Source of the DNA: Chitinophaga tropicalis
GTDB lineage: Bacteria > Bacteroidota > Bacteroidia > Chitinophagales > Chitinophagaceae
Direction of reading: 5' to 3'
DNA: 64,000 nucleotides
Assembly (NCBI RefSeq): GCF_009758205.1
Contig: NZ_WRXN01000007.1
Location: 327,210 to 391,209, forward strand
Position 1 is the first letter of the stretch; the number at the start of each line of letters is the position of its first letter. Under the pieces are notes generated by a model, which was not told the DNA's origin, made no database searches, and worked only from the letters and a program-made list of their open reading frames with translations. This document shows, one piece after another, positions 42,497-53,100 of this stretch. The position numbers and the translations under genes were made by a program.

Positions 42497-45103
42497 ATGG
42501 CGAAAAGCAAATCGGAAGAAACCCCGCTCATGCAACAGCACAAGGCTATTAAAGACCGTTACCCGGATGCCGTGCTATTGTTCCGTGTGGGCGATTTTTA
42601 TGAAACTTTTAATGAAGATGCTGTCATTGCATCAAAAGTGCTCGGCATTGTACTGACCAAAAGGGCAAATGGTTCCGCCTCATATGTTGATCTGGCAGGT
42701 TTTCCACATCACTCATTGGACACCTACCTTCACAAACTCGTAAAGGCCGGCCACAGGGTAGCCGTGTGCGATCAGCTGGAAGATCCCAAAACTGTCAAAG
42801 GCATCGTAAAAAGAGGCGTTACAGAAATGGTAACTCCCGGCGTAGCCGTAAATGACAAGATCCTGGAAAACAGCAGCAACAACTTCCTCGCTGCTGTACA
42901 TTTCGGTAAGAATAAAACTGGTATTGCCTTCCTCGATATATCTACAGGAGAATTCTTCGTAGCAGAAGGCACCCTTGAATACGTTGATAAACTCCTGCAG
43001 AGCTTCAAACCTGCAGAAGTACTGTATGCCCGTCCTCAACAGAAACATTTCAAAGAATGCTTCGGCACCAGGTTCTACACATACACACTGGACGAGTGGA
43101 TCTTTACCTCCAATTACGCCCAGGAAACACTGCTCAAACAATTTGAGACACACAGTCTAAAAGGCTTTGGTGTAGAACAGCTACAGGACGCACTCATTGC
43201 CGCAGGCGCCACCCTCCACTATCTCCGCGATACGGAGCACCCGCACCTGCAGCATATTACCGGCATACAGCGTATTGACGAAAAAGACGCCCTGTGGATG
43301 GACCGTTTCACCGCCCGCAACCTGGAACTCGTCAGCAGTGGTATGGAACAGGGTAACGGCCTGCTGGATGTACTCAATAACACTGTCAGCCCTATGGGCG
43401 CCAGGCTGCTGAGACGCTGGCTGGCACTCCCGCTGCAGGATATCGCTAAAATTAACCAGCGACTGGACGTAACAGAATACTTTATAAAAGAAACAGAACT
43501 TTCCAAAGCCTTACACCATCACCTGAAGCAAACCGGCGATCTCGAACGGCTTGTTTCCAAGATCCCCCTGCGCAAGATCAATCCCCGGGAAGTTATGTCC
43601 CTGGCCAGAGCGCTGCAACAGGTAGAAGGCGTAAAGGAACTGCTGGCAAAAAGCAATAATTCACACCTGCAATTCCTCAGCCAGCGCATGGATCCCTGCC
43701 CCGATATACTGGCACGCATCCTGAAAGAAGTGGTGGAAACTCCGCCGGTGCTGGTCAGCAAAGGCAATGTGATACAGGAAGGTGTACACGAAGAACTGGA
43801 CAACCTCCGCAAAATTGCACATTCCGGCAAAGAATACCTGTTGCGTATCCAGCAGACAGAATCTGACGCAACCGGCATTCCCAGCCTGAAAGTGGCTTTC
43901 AATAATGTGTTTGGCTATTATCTTGAAGTAACCAACGCACATAAGAATAAAGTGCCGGATACCTGGATACGCAAACAAACACTGGCCAACGCAGAACGCT
44001 ATATCACTCCCGAGCTGAAAGAATATGAAGAGAAGATCATAGGTGCAGAAGAGAAGATCCTTTCACTGGAAACACTCATCTTTGACCAGCTGCTGGCTGC
44101 CCTGCAGCCTTATATCAAGCCTATACAGGACGATGCAAAACTGCTGGCAGAAATAGACTGCCTGCTTTGCTTTGCCAATAATGCCGTACAGTACAAATAC
44201 CGCCGGCCTAATATAACACAGGACTATAGCCTGGAAATCAAAGAAGGAAGACATCCCGTTATAGAACGCGGACTTCCCCCCGGAGAAAGTTACGTTGCCA
44301 ACGATATCCTGCTGGATAAAGAACAACAACAGATCATCATCCTCACCGGCCCTAACATGAGCGGTAAGTCAGCATTACTGCGGCAAACCGCCATCATCAC
44401 CCTTATGGCGCATATGGGCAGCTTTGTACCCGCTGCATCAGCCAACATCGGGCTCACAGACAAGATCTTTACCCGCGTTGGCGCATCAGACAACCTGAGC
44501 GGAGGAGAATCCACCTTCATGGTTGAAATGAACGAAACCGCCAGCATCATCAATAACATCTCAGACCGCAGCCTTGTAATACTGGATGAAATAGGCCGTG
44601 GCACCAGTACATATGATGGTATATCCATTGCCTGGAGCATAGTGGAATACCTTCATGATATGACCGAACACCGTCCTAAAACGCTGTTCGCTACACATTA
44701 TCATGAATTGAATGAACTGGAAAACAAACACAGCCGCATCCGCAACTTCCATATCACCAACAAGGAAGCCGGCAATAAAGTGATCTTCCTCAGAAAACTG
44801 GCTCCCGGCGGCAGCCGCCATAGCTTTGGTATTCATGTGGCGCGTATGGCCGGCATGCCTCCCGCCCTCATCAACAGGGCCAATGAAGTACTGGCACAGC
44901 TGGAAGAGAAACATATTGAAGCCCCCCTGCAACAGAACGTAAAGAACATTGCCGCATCTCCTTCCAAAGTACAGCTAAGCATCTTTGACGCACATAGTGA
45001 CACTTTCAAACAGATCAGGGAAATGCTGGATACTGTCGATATCAACAGGCTAACGCCGGTAGAAGCGCTGCTCAAACTAAATGATATTAAATCACTCTTA
45101 TAA
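42497..45103 (+). CDS. mutS: DNA mismatch repair protein MutS
   Basis: Recognises base mismatches and starts mismatch repair. The ATG at 42497 (MAKSKSEETP) gives 868 residues; the open frame from 42314 is a shadow extension opposite the SpoU gene. Features in order: mismatch-binding Phe34-Tyr35-Glu36 (VGDFYETF), core and clamp domains, Walker A TGPNMSGKSALLRQ (about 617-630), Walker B LDEIGRGTSTYDG (about 695-707) and the C-terminal helix-turn-helix dimer segment. Length is normal. mutL is not in the window. A terminator follows. Confidence 0.97.
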   Translation: MAKSKSEETPLMQQHKAIKDRYPDAVLLFRVGDFYETFNEDAVIASKVLGIVLTKRANGSASYVDLAGFPHHSLDTYLHKLVKAGHRVAVCDQLEDPKTVKGIVKRGVTEMVTPGVAVNDKILENSSNNFLAAVHFGKNKTGIAFLDISTGEFFVAEGTLEYVDKLLQSFKPAEVLYARPQQKHFKECFGTRFYTYTLDEWIFTSNYAQETLLKQFETHSLKGFGVEQLQDALIAAGATLHYLRDTEHPHLQHITGIQRIDEKDALWMDRFTARNLELVSSGMEQGNGLLDVLNNTVSPMGARLLRRWLALPLQDIAKINQRLDVTEYFIKETELSKALHHHLKQTGDLERLVSKIPLRKINPREVMSLARALQQVEGVKELLAKSNNSHLQFLSQRMDPCPDILARILKEVVETPPVLVSKGNVIQEGVHEELDNLRKIAHSGKEYLLRIQQTESDATGIPSLKVAFNNVFGYYLEVTNAHKNKVPDTWIRKQTLANAERYITPELKEYEEKIIGAEEKILSLETLIFDQLLAALQPYIKPIQDDAKLLAEIDCLLCFANNAVQYKYRRPNITQDYSLEIKEGRHPVIERGLPPGESYVANDILLDKEQQQIIILTGPNMSGKSALLRQTAIITLMAHMGSFVPAASANIGLTDKIFTRVGASDNLSGGESTFMVEMNETASIINNISDRSLVILDEIGRGTSTYDGISIAWSIVEYLHDMTEHRPKTLFATHYHELNELENKHSRIRNFHITNKEAGNKVIFLRKLAPGGSRHSFGIHVARMAGMPPALINRANEVLAQLEEKHIEAPLQQNVKNIAASPSKVQLSIFDAHSDTFKQIREMLDTVDINRLTPVEALLKLNDIKSLL

Positions 45104-45106
45104 GAT

Positions 45107-45140
45107 AAAACAGGCGGTATCAAAAGATACCGCCTGTTTT
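45107..45140. terminator. bidirectional terminator after mutS
   Basis: Perfect 15-base arms (45107-45121 and 45126-45140) with loop AAAA, followed on plus by ATTTTTAT. It separates convergent mutS and the 45148 gene. Confidence 0.9.
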
Positions 45141-45147
45141 ATTTTTA

Positions 45148-46443
45148 TCATCGTTTTATGACCTTATCCTCATCTCCCTCCTGGTAAGGAACAGACACCA
45201 CTACCATCGTCATCATCTCATCTTTAGTCTTCATTGCTCCATATACCAGCTGCGGAGGAAAAGAAGGGTTCACCGGGTTATTAATAGTATTGTCATACTT
45301 ACCTTCTATAGTTATTACAGTACCCTTCGGGATCTTCACCAGTTTAGGGAACCAGTAGATCTCCTGCCAGTTAAAATCCCATTCAGGAATAGATACCAGT
45401 TTTATCGTATCATTTTCCGGTGTTACGGCATATGCTTTAAATACTTTTCCCAGCAGGTGCATATGCGGCCATACATATAATACAGATTGGGTCTCTTCCG
45501 TTTTTACGCTCAGTTTAAAATCCTTTTCCACATTGGCAGGAATGTAAAAGAAAGGAGTGATCTGCTTTTCTCCTACCCCGCCTGACCCATATGTAGTAGC
45601 TTTGATCTTTCTTTTTACCGGCGTTTTCCTGAAGAAGAACTGTACCCCGTTTATCACTTCTTCATCTTTTCCCAGGGGTGCATAATGTACAGTCATCAGC
45701 ACCACTCCCCTTTTAGGCATTACCCAACCCATATCTTCCGGGTAAGATTCATAGGAACTGCCGGGTATCCAGCCGCCAAAGAAACGTATGCCTTTCCGGT
45801 AGTTGACAAAATACTGCAGGTAATCCAGGTGGGAATCAGTGTTATCTACATAGTCCCTGGTATTGTAAATGGCATCTGTTGGTACATCATCTATTTCATA
45901 GTTAGCATGGTGGATCACTTTTTTATTGTTAGTGGTAAACTCTATAGCTTCCACACTAACAGAATCAGGCAGCTCAAAAGGTATTTTATAAACAATGAAC
46001 CGTTCTGTATTATCGCCTTTTAGTTTGAAAGACTCCTGCATTTTCAGCACCAGGTCAGGATTACGGCGGTATTGAGTACCCTCCGCAAAAGAAGTTTTCT
46101 CCTCCCCTTCTTTCCCTCTCGGCATACCATGATCTGCCCAGTCTGCTATCAGTGCAATCTCCTCATCTGTCAGCCTTCTCTGGTTAGAGAAGGTCACATA
46201 ATGCGGGTCTGCCTTCCACGGCGGCATATAGCGGTTCTCTGTAACACGCTTTATAAAGCTGGCTCTCTTGGCCACTTCTTCATAAGTCACCATAGAAAAA
46301 GGTGCAGCTTCTCCCTTGTGATGGCAGGGACTGCAATTCCTGTGAATAAGCGGCGCAATGTGCTCTGACCAGGTAGCATGCTGGGCGCGGCTGTTTAAAT
46401 GAATAGACAAAAACAGGAAAAGCAAGACAGATCTCGATAACAT
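45148..46443 (-). CDS. cytochrome c / copper type II monooxygenase-like fusion protein
   Basis: About 431 residues, secreted (signal peptide about 1-21). An N-terminal c-type heme motif NCSPCHHKGE (CxxCH) is followed by MPPWKADPHY, with a possible axial Met. The rest resembles the two copper domains of ascorbate-dependent monooxygenases of the peptidylglycine hydroxylating type: VIHHANYEID, VHYAPLG, YVWPHMHLLGK with His-x-His, and a late MMTMVVV with the usual Met. Substrate unknown. The first in-frame start is GTG 46449; the ATG at 46443 is preferred. Confidence 0.72.
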   Translation of the reverse strand: MLSRSVLLFLFLSIHLNSRAQHATWSEHIAPLIHRNCSPCHHKGEAAPFSMVTYEEVAKRASFIKRVTENRYMPPWKADPHYVTFSNQRRLTDEEIALIADWADHGMPRGKEGEEKTSFAEGTQYRRNPDLVLKMQESFKLKGDNTERFIVYKIPFELPDSVSVEAIEFTTNNKKVIHHANYEIDDVPTDAIYNTRDYVDNTDSHLDYLQYFVNYRKGIRFFGGWIPGSSYESYPEDMGWVMPKRGVVLMTVHYAPLGKDEEVINGVQFFFRKTPVKRKIKATTYGSGGVGEKQITPFFYIPANVEKDFKLSVKTEETQSVLYVWPHMHLLGKVFKAYAVTPENDTIKLVSIPEWDFNWQEIYWFPKLVKIPKGTVITIEGKYDNTINNPVNPSFPPQLVYGAMKTKDEMMTMVVVSVPYQEGDEDKVIKR

Positions 46444-46478
46444 ATTCACGGTTCGGGAATTATATCATGAATATAAGT

Positions 46479-46486
46479 CAAATCTA
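46479..46486 (-). promoter_or_regulatory. -7 element of the cytochrome/copper protein gene
   Basis: Minus-strand TAGATTTG fits TAnnTTTG and lies 35 bases before the ATG at 46443. No TTG at the right distance upstream. Confidence 0.5.
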
Positions 46487-46629
46487 AATTAAAAGACTTT
46501 ATAAGTGATACGGAACAGGAAGCCCCGTTATGATATTTACTATTATTTCCCCAGCAGGGGAATAAGTGCATAGTTTAGTTACAGTTTGTCGAACTTTTTT
46601 GACGTATTCGAATTTACCCATTATCCATT

Positions 46630-46663
46630 AAAAGGCAGCAGAGCATTTTCTCGCTCCGCTGCC
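46630..46663 (-). terminator. terminator of the Rhs-like cluster
   Basis: GGCAGCAGAGC (46634-46644) pairs with GCTCCGCTGCC (46653-46663), with one mismatch and an eight-base loop. The minus-strand 3' end runs into TTTTAATG. It lies about 120 bases after the last gene of the cluster. Confidence 0.7.
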
Positions 46664-46781
46664 AGATATTTTCTTCTCGATTATAAGATCTGTAAAACCA
46701 TTGTTGACAATCTTCATCATTACAACTAGATTGCCTTACTTAACCTTATCTTAAGTTGATTCTCTATTAAGAAAGACTCCA

Positions 46782-47174
46782 TCACTTTAAATAATTTTTA
46801 ACCCAATTCAGGCTATCAGGAAACTCCCTATTATAAGATCCAAATCCTTTTGGTGTAATCAGAATGTCATTAAGACTAGGATCTTGTGGATCATAGAGTA
46901 TTGGGAAACTCTTACCCTGAAAATCCCTTCCTGCCATTACAACAAGCCCTACTAAATCACGAGTATTTGTAAATTTCTTACCCTCTACATTGAACTCATA
47001 TTCCAATACCAAATATCCCCTATAAGTTCTATCCTCACCTACTATAATACCCTGAGTTAATCTCCCATGATTAATTAATTTATTCCTTGCGTTATATGAT
47101 AGATATATTATTATGCCAAATATTGCAGCTATAACACCCAAAACAACAGGTCGCTTAATTTCCATTTTTCTCAT
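46782..47174 (-). CDS. small single-pass membrane protein, candidate immunity protein
   Basis: A 130-residue protein with one N-terminal membrane helix (about 8-27, VVLGVIAAIFGIIIYLSY) and a beta-rich C-terminal part (GIIVGEDRTYRGYLVLEYEFNVEGKKF, then ILYDPQDPSLNDI), which resembles DUF3592-type domains. Its 5' end overlaps the 3' end of the Rhs-like gene by 20 bases in a different frame, the usual place for an immunity gene in polymorphic toxin loci. The base composition is more A/T-rich than upstream genes. Immunity function is inferred from position, not shown. Confidence 0.6.
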   Translation of the reverse strand: MRKMEIKRPVVLGVIAAIFGIIIYLSYNARNKLINHGRLTQGIIVGEDRTYRGYLVLEYEFNVEGKKFTNTRDLVGLVVMAGRDFQGKSFPILYDPQDPSLNDILITPKGFGSYNREFPDSLNWVKNYLK

Positions 47175-50100
47175 CTATATTCTCTTTTTTTTCAGCATTT
47201 TCTTTCGCTGTTTTGTATTGTCCGTAAATATATGTGCCTGTACCAGATATTTGATTCCCAAACAAATTGGTAACATAATTACTTCCAGTTTCTCCATAAT
47301 AGCGTCCGAATGCGCTGGTTCCCTTTCCTGCTGCCCAATTAAAAAAGGTACCTGCACCTGTTTCGATTCCAATAGTCTGCAAGTCCTTTTCACCAAATAT
47401 AGAATTGTCTAATGCACCTCGTTGTGCATGAAGCTCGAAAGCTGATCCTAGAAATGCAGACGTAAAGGGATGTGAAAAGAGACCATTTGCGGTTATACTG
47501 GTTAAATTATACTCAGAAAATGAGATCTTTCCTTTTTGACCAAGCTGAACAAATGTCTGAACAGTAAAATCTGCTCCAGCACTAGTCACCCCCATCGCAA
47601 AAGTATTTTTTGCAAATAATCTACCGGTCCAGCCAACCAGTCCTGATCTAGTTGCCCATACTGCAATCGTTGGAGCAGTTACAACACCAATAACAATACC
47701 ACTTACTACAGCCATGCTTCTTGTGCTATTAGCTGCTCCATCTTTAGCATAATCATTCGACGGCATAAATGCCCCAGGGGGAAGAGGATGCCTAATTGCA
47801 TCTGATGGCATCATCCATTGTCGCCTTACAGGATCCCAGTGAGTCGCTTCTGCACCGTCAAGATCGTTTGCATCCACTGGTCGATTACTTGCAAACTGAT
47901 ATGGTGTTAATTCCGGATAATCACCTGTCAACGGATCAACACTCAAGAACCTCCCCGCTCTCGGATCATATATCCTGAACCCATAATCCTGCTGATTTCC
48001 ATCACCCTTCACCTCATTATCATTCTCCTTACCATTAAACCCATAACGGTATTTATTACTGCTGAACCCTCTTCCTGGCATCAGCATACCAAAAGAATAA
48101 TATTCCTGCGCTGAAACAATATCTGCTTCGAAGTGGTCTATAGACACACTATCGAAAGACACACCCTCCTTTCCATCAGATACCGTTGTCAGCACATTCC
48201 CCAAATGGTTGCTTAACTCAAAGAACTTCTTACCTCTGGTGAAATTAGTATTAAATCCTGATCCTAAACCCGGTAAGTTAACTATCGCCGGGCTAGCAAC
48301 ATTCTTCACATTGGTATTCAATGTATTAATACCCAAACGGCTGCTACCATATAAATGAGCTTCCGATTGCGTAAGGTCTCCGTTATTAACGGAATTATCT
48401 CCTTTCGTGTAGACACTCATTACATTGCCAGTGGCATCACGGACATACCAGGTTTCTTTCCCCCCTGCAATCTTACTTATACGGTTGTCAGCAATATCAT
48501 ATGAAAATTCGATCTCCTCACCCGTATTGTAGAGAATACTGTCAATCTTATCACGGGTAGTCCAGCCGATGGTGATACCTGTTTTAACGTCTTTTCTCAG
48601 CCTGCCCGAAAGGTCATAGTCATAATTCAGTGTATTCTGATTATCAATATCATTAGCATAATTAGTAGAATCTACGAAATCCTTTATCTCACTTAACTTA
48701 TTAGAATTACCTGGGTAATTATATTGCAGGCTGTCCATTAACAATGGCATACCGGCAAACGTATTATTACCGTACCTGACGTATGTCTTGATATTACCCA
48801 TCGCATCATATGAAATGGCTTCCTTAAAGTCAGGTAACATTACTGGCGTCCAGGTATTGGTTGTAGTATTCAGACCCTGTGAAACTCTCATACCTAATAG
48901 CCTGTTCAAGACATCGTATGTATAAGTAGATAAGAAAGGTGTACCCACTACAGGTATATTCTGGCTTATAGCTGCTATATTACCATTATACAAAGACTTG
49001 AAGTTAGCTCCTGCCGGCTCAGCTTTAGCAAAAGGATTTGTACTGTTTATAGCTGAATAATCCCTGTTGCCGTAATAGTGGAGAGCAAAACCAAAGGCGT
49101 CTTTAGCCACCAATCCACCGGTAATGCCATCTTTACCCATGTCAGCACTTGCCGTTACTGCTGTACTGTTAACCCCTTTAAGCCAACCTTGTAAAGTATA
49201 GGCATAGTCAAGTCCCTGCACCTGCTGCTGACCAATGACTGTTCTTGCCAGCGGACCGTGCTTATAATACTTATAGTAAGCGTCATTATCCCAGTAGATA
49301 CTGTCACGACTGGTTTCAACGTTGGTAATCCTGTTCTCTGCGTCATAACTGTAACGATGATAGAAAGCATCAGGCTGTCCAGGCTGATAAGCAACATGAT
49401 TTACTTTACCGCTTATCAGGTCATACCGATAAACTATTTTTTTGAAACGGTTACCTACCGCAGCAGCCATAGCTCCGATACGGAAATCCTGGATAAGGGT
49501 ATCCACATTACCATGCCTGTCATAACTGTAGAAAGTACCGGTAGTATAAACGTTACTGTTTAAATCAGCTGCTGTAGAATACAGCGCAGACCAGGATACC
49601 CTGTTACGCAGGTTAGTAGCTGAAAGTATGCCTCCACTCAACAAGGAATTTGGCACATCATACGTCGTCTTTACAATCTCTATTCTCGTACTTGCCGCTC
49701 CATTAAACCACTGGTTAAATCCTGCCGTATCCCTGGCCAGTTGGTGTGTAAGCTGGAATAGGCGGGTGCTTCCCTTCTGAATAACTCTTCCAAGGTTATC
49801 ATACAGGGAGTAAGTAAGCCTTCCATTACCACCCTGTACAGGGTCCTGATAGCCGGTCAGCCGGCCTATACGGTCATAGAAGAATCTATGCATTCTACTG
49901 TTATCCGGCGCCTGCTGAGCAATCACCTTATTTAAGGTATTATACCTGTACTCTGTAGTTAACCTATGTGGAGGCAGTTTTGTAGTACCATTAGCTCTGG
50001 CTGCTCTTACACCGGCAACCCAGTCAGCTGTACGGGTAATTACAACACCTAATGGAGGTACTGTTCTTACCAGGTTACCTGCGCGATCATAGTAATACAG

Positions 50101-53100
50101 GGTATAATGATATTCTGAGGTATTATAATTGACTGTAAAGAGTTCTCTTAGACCTGCATTTATGCAGGTATCTATATAAACTGCTTCAAAATCATTTTTT
50201 AAAGAATCTCTGTAAGCATTAAATAGCTCTGTTCCTTTAGCAATAGCAAAGAATTCGTTGTCAGAACAGTTATCAACTTCGTTCGCATCTATAGGAGGGA
50301 AAACCGGATCGGCGTAACCGCATAAATGTGGCCCGTTACTTATCCTGAAACAATCATCACCTGCTATACAATTAAATGTTTTATGTACAGGATTCATAAC
50401 TGTTTCCTGAAGCGTCACCCAGGTAGCGCCCGTATCAAGCAGCGCCCAATCCACCCCCAATTGAACTTCATCACTGGAATTAATAGACAATTTGTTATAG
50501 GCCACATTCACTGAAAGATCACTACATCTTAATTGTCCGGAAAAAGGTTTAAACATCAGGAAAGCATCGTTTCCATAATTACCAGCACCAATGAATCTAT
50601 TATCTGCTACCGCAACTATCTTATTCATAGACAGAGCACTATCCATCACCATCATATCTGACGATAATAGAGTGCCATCTGCCTTTATTTTATGCCAGGT
50701 AATGTTATTTTTTGACGTTAGCAATGTATTCTGAACAGCCATTATACTTCCATCAGCAGCATACCCAATAGGCATCCACTGGGTAACCGTACTATCCATC
50801 GGACGGGTGAATTCGTTTAATGATAATACATTTCCTCTCTCATCAACTTTCAGAATACTATTTCTCGCAGCATCACCACTTCCATTTGCATAATTTGCCA
50901 GATATCCCCCAGGCACCTTCAGAATGAACCCTGAAAAGTTACTCGTTGAACTTGGACCCATATCATATTTTCTCACCTTACCTAGACTACCTGTATTACG
51001 GTTCATCTTTATAATAGAGCCATCAAAATCATTACTCCAAATCGAACAGGCTGTAATAACCAATGTGTCATTGTTCTGCAATAAAGAAGCACCTTCATCA
51101 CCATTACTGTTTCCTATTCGTTTCAACCATTTAACATTACCGGTTGATGTTATCGCACCAACCATAATATCGGCAGCCGCATTTCTAATATCATATTTTG
51201 AAGTAAAGGCATAATCTCCATCTGTAGTTTGTATAATATCAGTTCCCGCTTCACCTCCCTGAGTATCATAACCAATACGACGGCTCCAGGTTAATGTACC
51301 CTGAGAATCCATCTTTAAGATCAAGGCGTACTTACCCACAGCCCCAATAGCAATGTAACCACCATCAGCGGTTGCTTTTACTTTTGCGAGATATTCCGCA
51401 CTGGCATCACCATAACGCTTTGACCATTGCACATTTCCACTTGCATCTGTCTTTACCAGATAGGCATCTGTATGGGACTTATTGACCGTAGTATACCCGG
51501 CCATTATGTAACCATTATCAGCAGTGCTTACCATATCGTAGATAAAGTCCTTCGTGCCATTAGAATAGCTATGCATCAGTTGTTTATTACACACGAGACT
51601 ATCTTTCCCTCCATATAGCTGACAACTGTCCATAAAGGCCAGGTATTCCCATGTTTCCTTACGGAATCCCAGCTTGTTGGTCATAAAAGAAGCAAACAGA
51701 GTATTCTTTTTACGCTGAACACTATCTGCTTCTTCTTTTTCAGGTTTCATTCCTGGGAACCTGGTCATATATTCATCGTAGAGATCATTCACTACCTCAC
51801 AGGTCGTACAAGGAGGAGCTACATTACACTGGATCAATGCAGGTATTTCTAATATTCCGCCCAGATAATTACAGTTACTCGCAGAAGCATCACATACGCT
51901 CAATAAGCGCTGTATATGTTCATTCGTGAAAGATGTTTTCCTAGTTCGGTTCAGGTAAACAGCCAGATTAAGATCAGTGGATTTTTTATATGCCAGATAT
52001 TCTGTGTTTAACTGTCGCAGGTTTTCGCATTCACAATTACTCGGTTTGGTATAGGTTTGTTTATTACCATAAGCCGGCTGTTTATCATATGCTGCAGGTA
52101 CAGTAATCAGGTATCCATTACATTCAGACGAATTTGAAATCCCCCATCTTGCGTTTAAAGTATCCACCACTTCAATAAAACTCCTGTAACGGCTTGTACT
52201 GGATGGTCTTACAGTACTTGCACCATAAGGATGGTCCTGATCCGCTCCTTCCTTACATACAGCTACAAGGCTATCAGTAAGAACTTCCAGATTCGACTGA
52301 CTATATTTACAAGGTGCTAACTGCTTCATCCAGGCACTTACATAACTACGACAGTTCTCATCATAAGAACGTTGCATCATGGCATTTACTGAATCTTTCA
52401 TTATAGTAGAATCAGTGCCATTCACAAAAGCCCCCATCCCGCTCTGTTCCAGAGCATCTTCAGCCGGAGCAAAATGAGGTTGCTTACCAGCCGTAAAAAG
52501 TTGGTTCGCAGTTACCCTAACGTAACCTGGAGCAACTGTCTCATTGATCGTGTAGTCGATCTGTGCATGTTTGGCATTGAGATAGAGCTGCCTGAACGTA
52601 CGCCATGCCATATCCAGATCGCCAGTACATAAAGTGGCTTCATTAAAAGCATCTGATGTTTTGGCGTAGGCACTGAAACAATCGGTAGAATTAGAAAGAC
52701 ATTTAGCTGAAATAGTCGCCATACTCCAGATAGACCTCTTGTCGGCTTCTTTCTTTGCTTCATTGTAGTTCTTCATTTTCGCTTCCAGCACCACCTTTGA
52801 GGCAAGGCTATAAGAATAAGGGTCTATATCTCCGGAAGGGAAGCCAGGAACAAAACTACTACCCAACGGATTCAGGTATCCTGCAGTCTTTGCCTGCTGA
52901 TAACTGTCCACACCTTCAAACTTCTTGTCCCAATCATAAGTGCTCTTATAACTCTCAAATAAAAGCAGCTTATAATATTCAGGGTGGAAACGTAATAAGG
53001 CAGTTGCCCATGAAGTCCTGAACTTAGCGGCAAACTGCTCCGGACTAAGACGTTGGGGGATGACCAATGAGCCGGTCTCCTCGTTATAAACACTATCCCT

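Larger units (their letters stand above)
46444..46781 (-). other. gene-free region between the copper protein gene and the Rhs-like cluster
   Basis: About 338 bases. It contains the -7 element for the 45148 gene (46479-46486), a small TTCCCC-AGCA-GGGGAA stem (46547-46562) and the terminator of the cluster at 46630-46663. The stretch next to the cluster (46665-46781) shows nothing. Confidence 0.5.

Noticed and set aside
47155..47850. Nuclease or deaminase domain in the Rhs-like tip
   Set aside because: No HNH, deaminase (HxE..CxxC) or similar motif could be found by eye, so the activity was left open.
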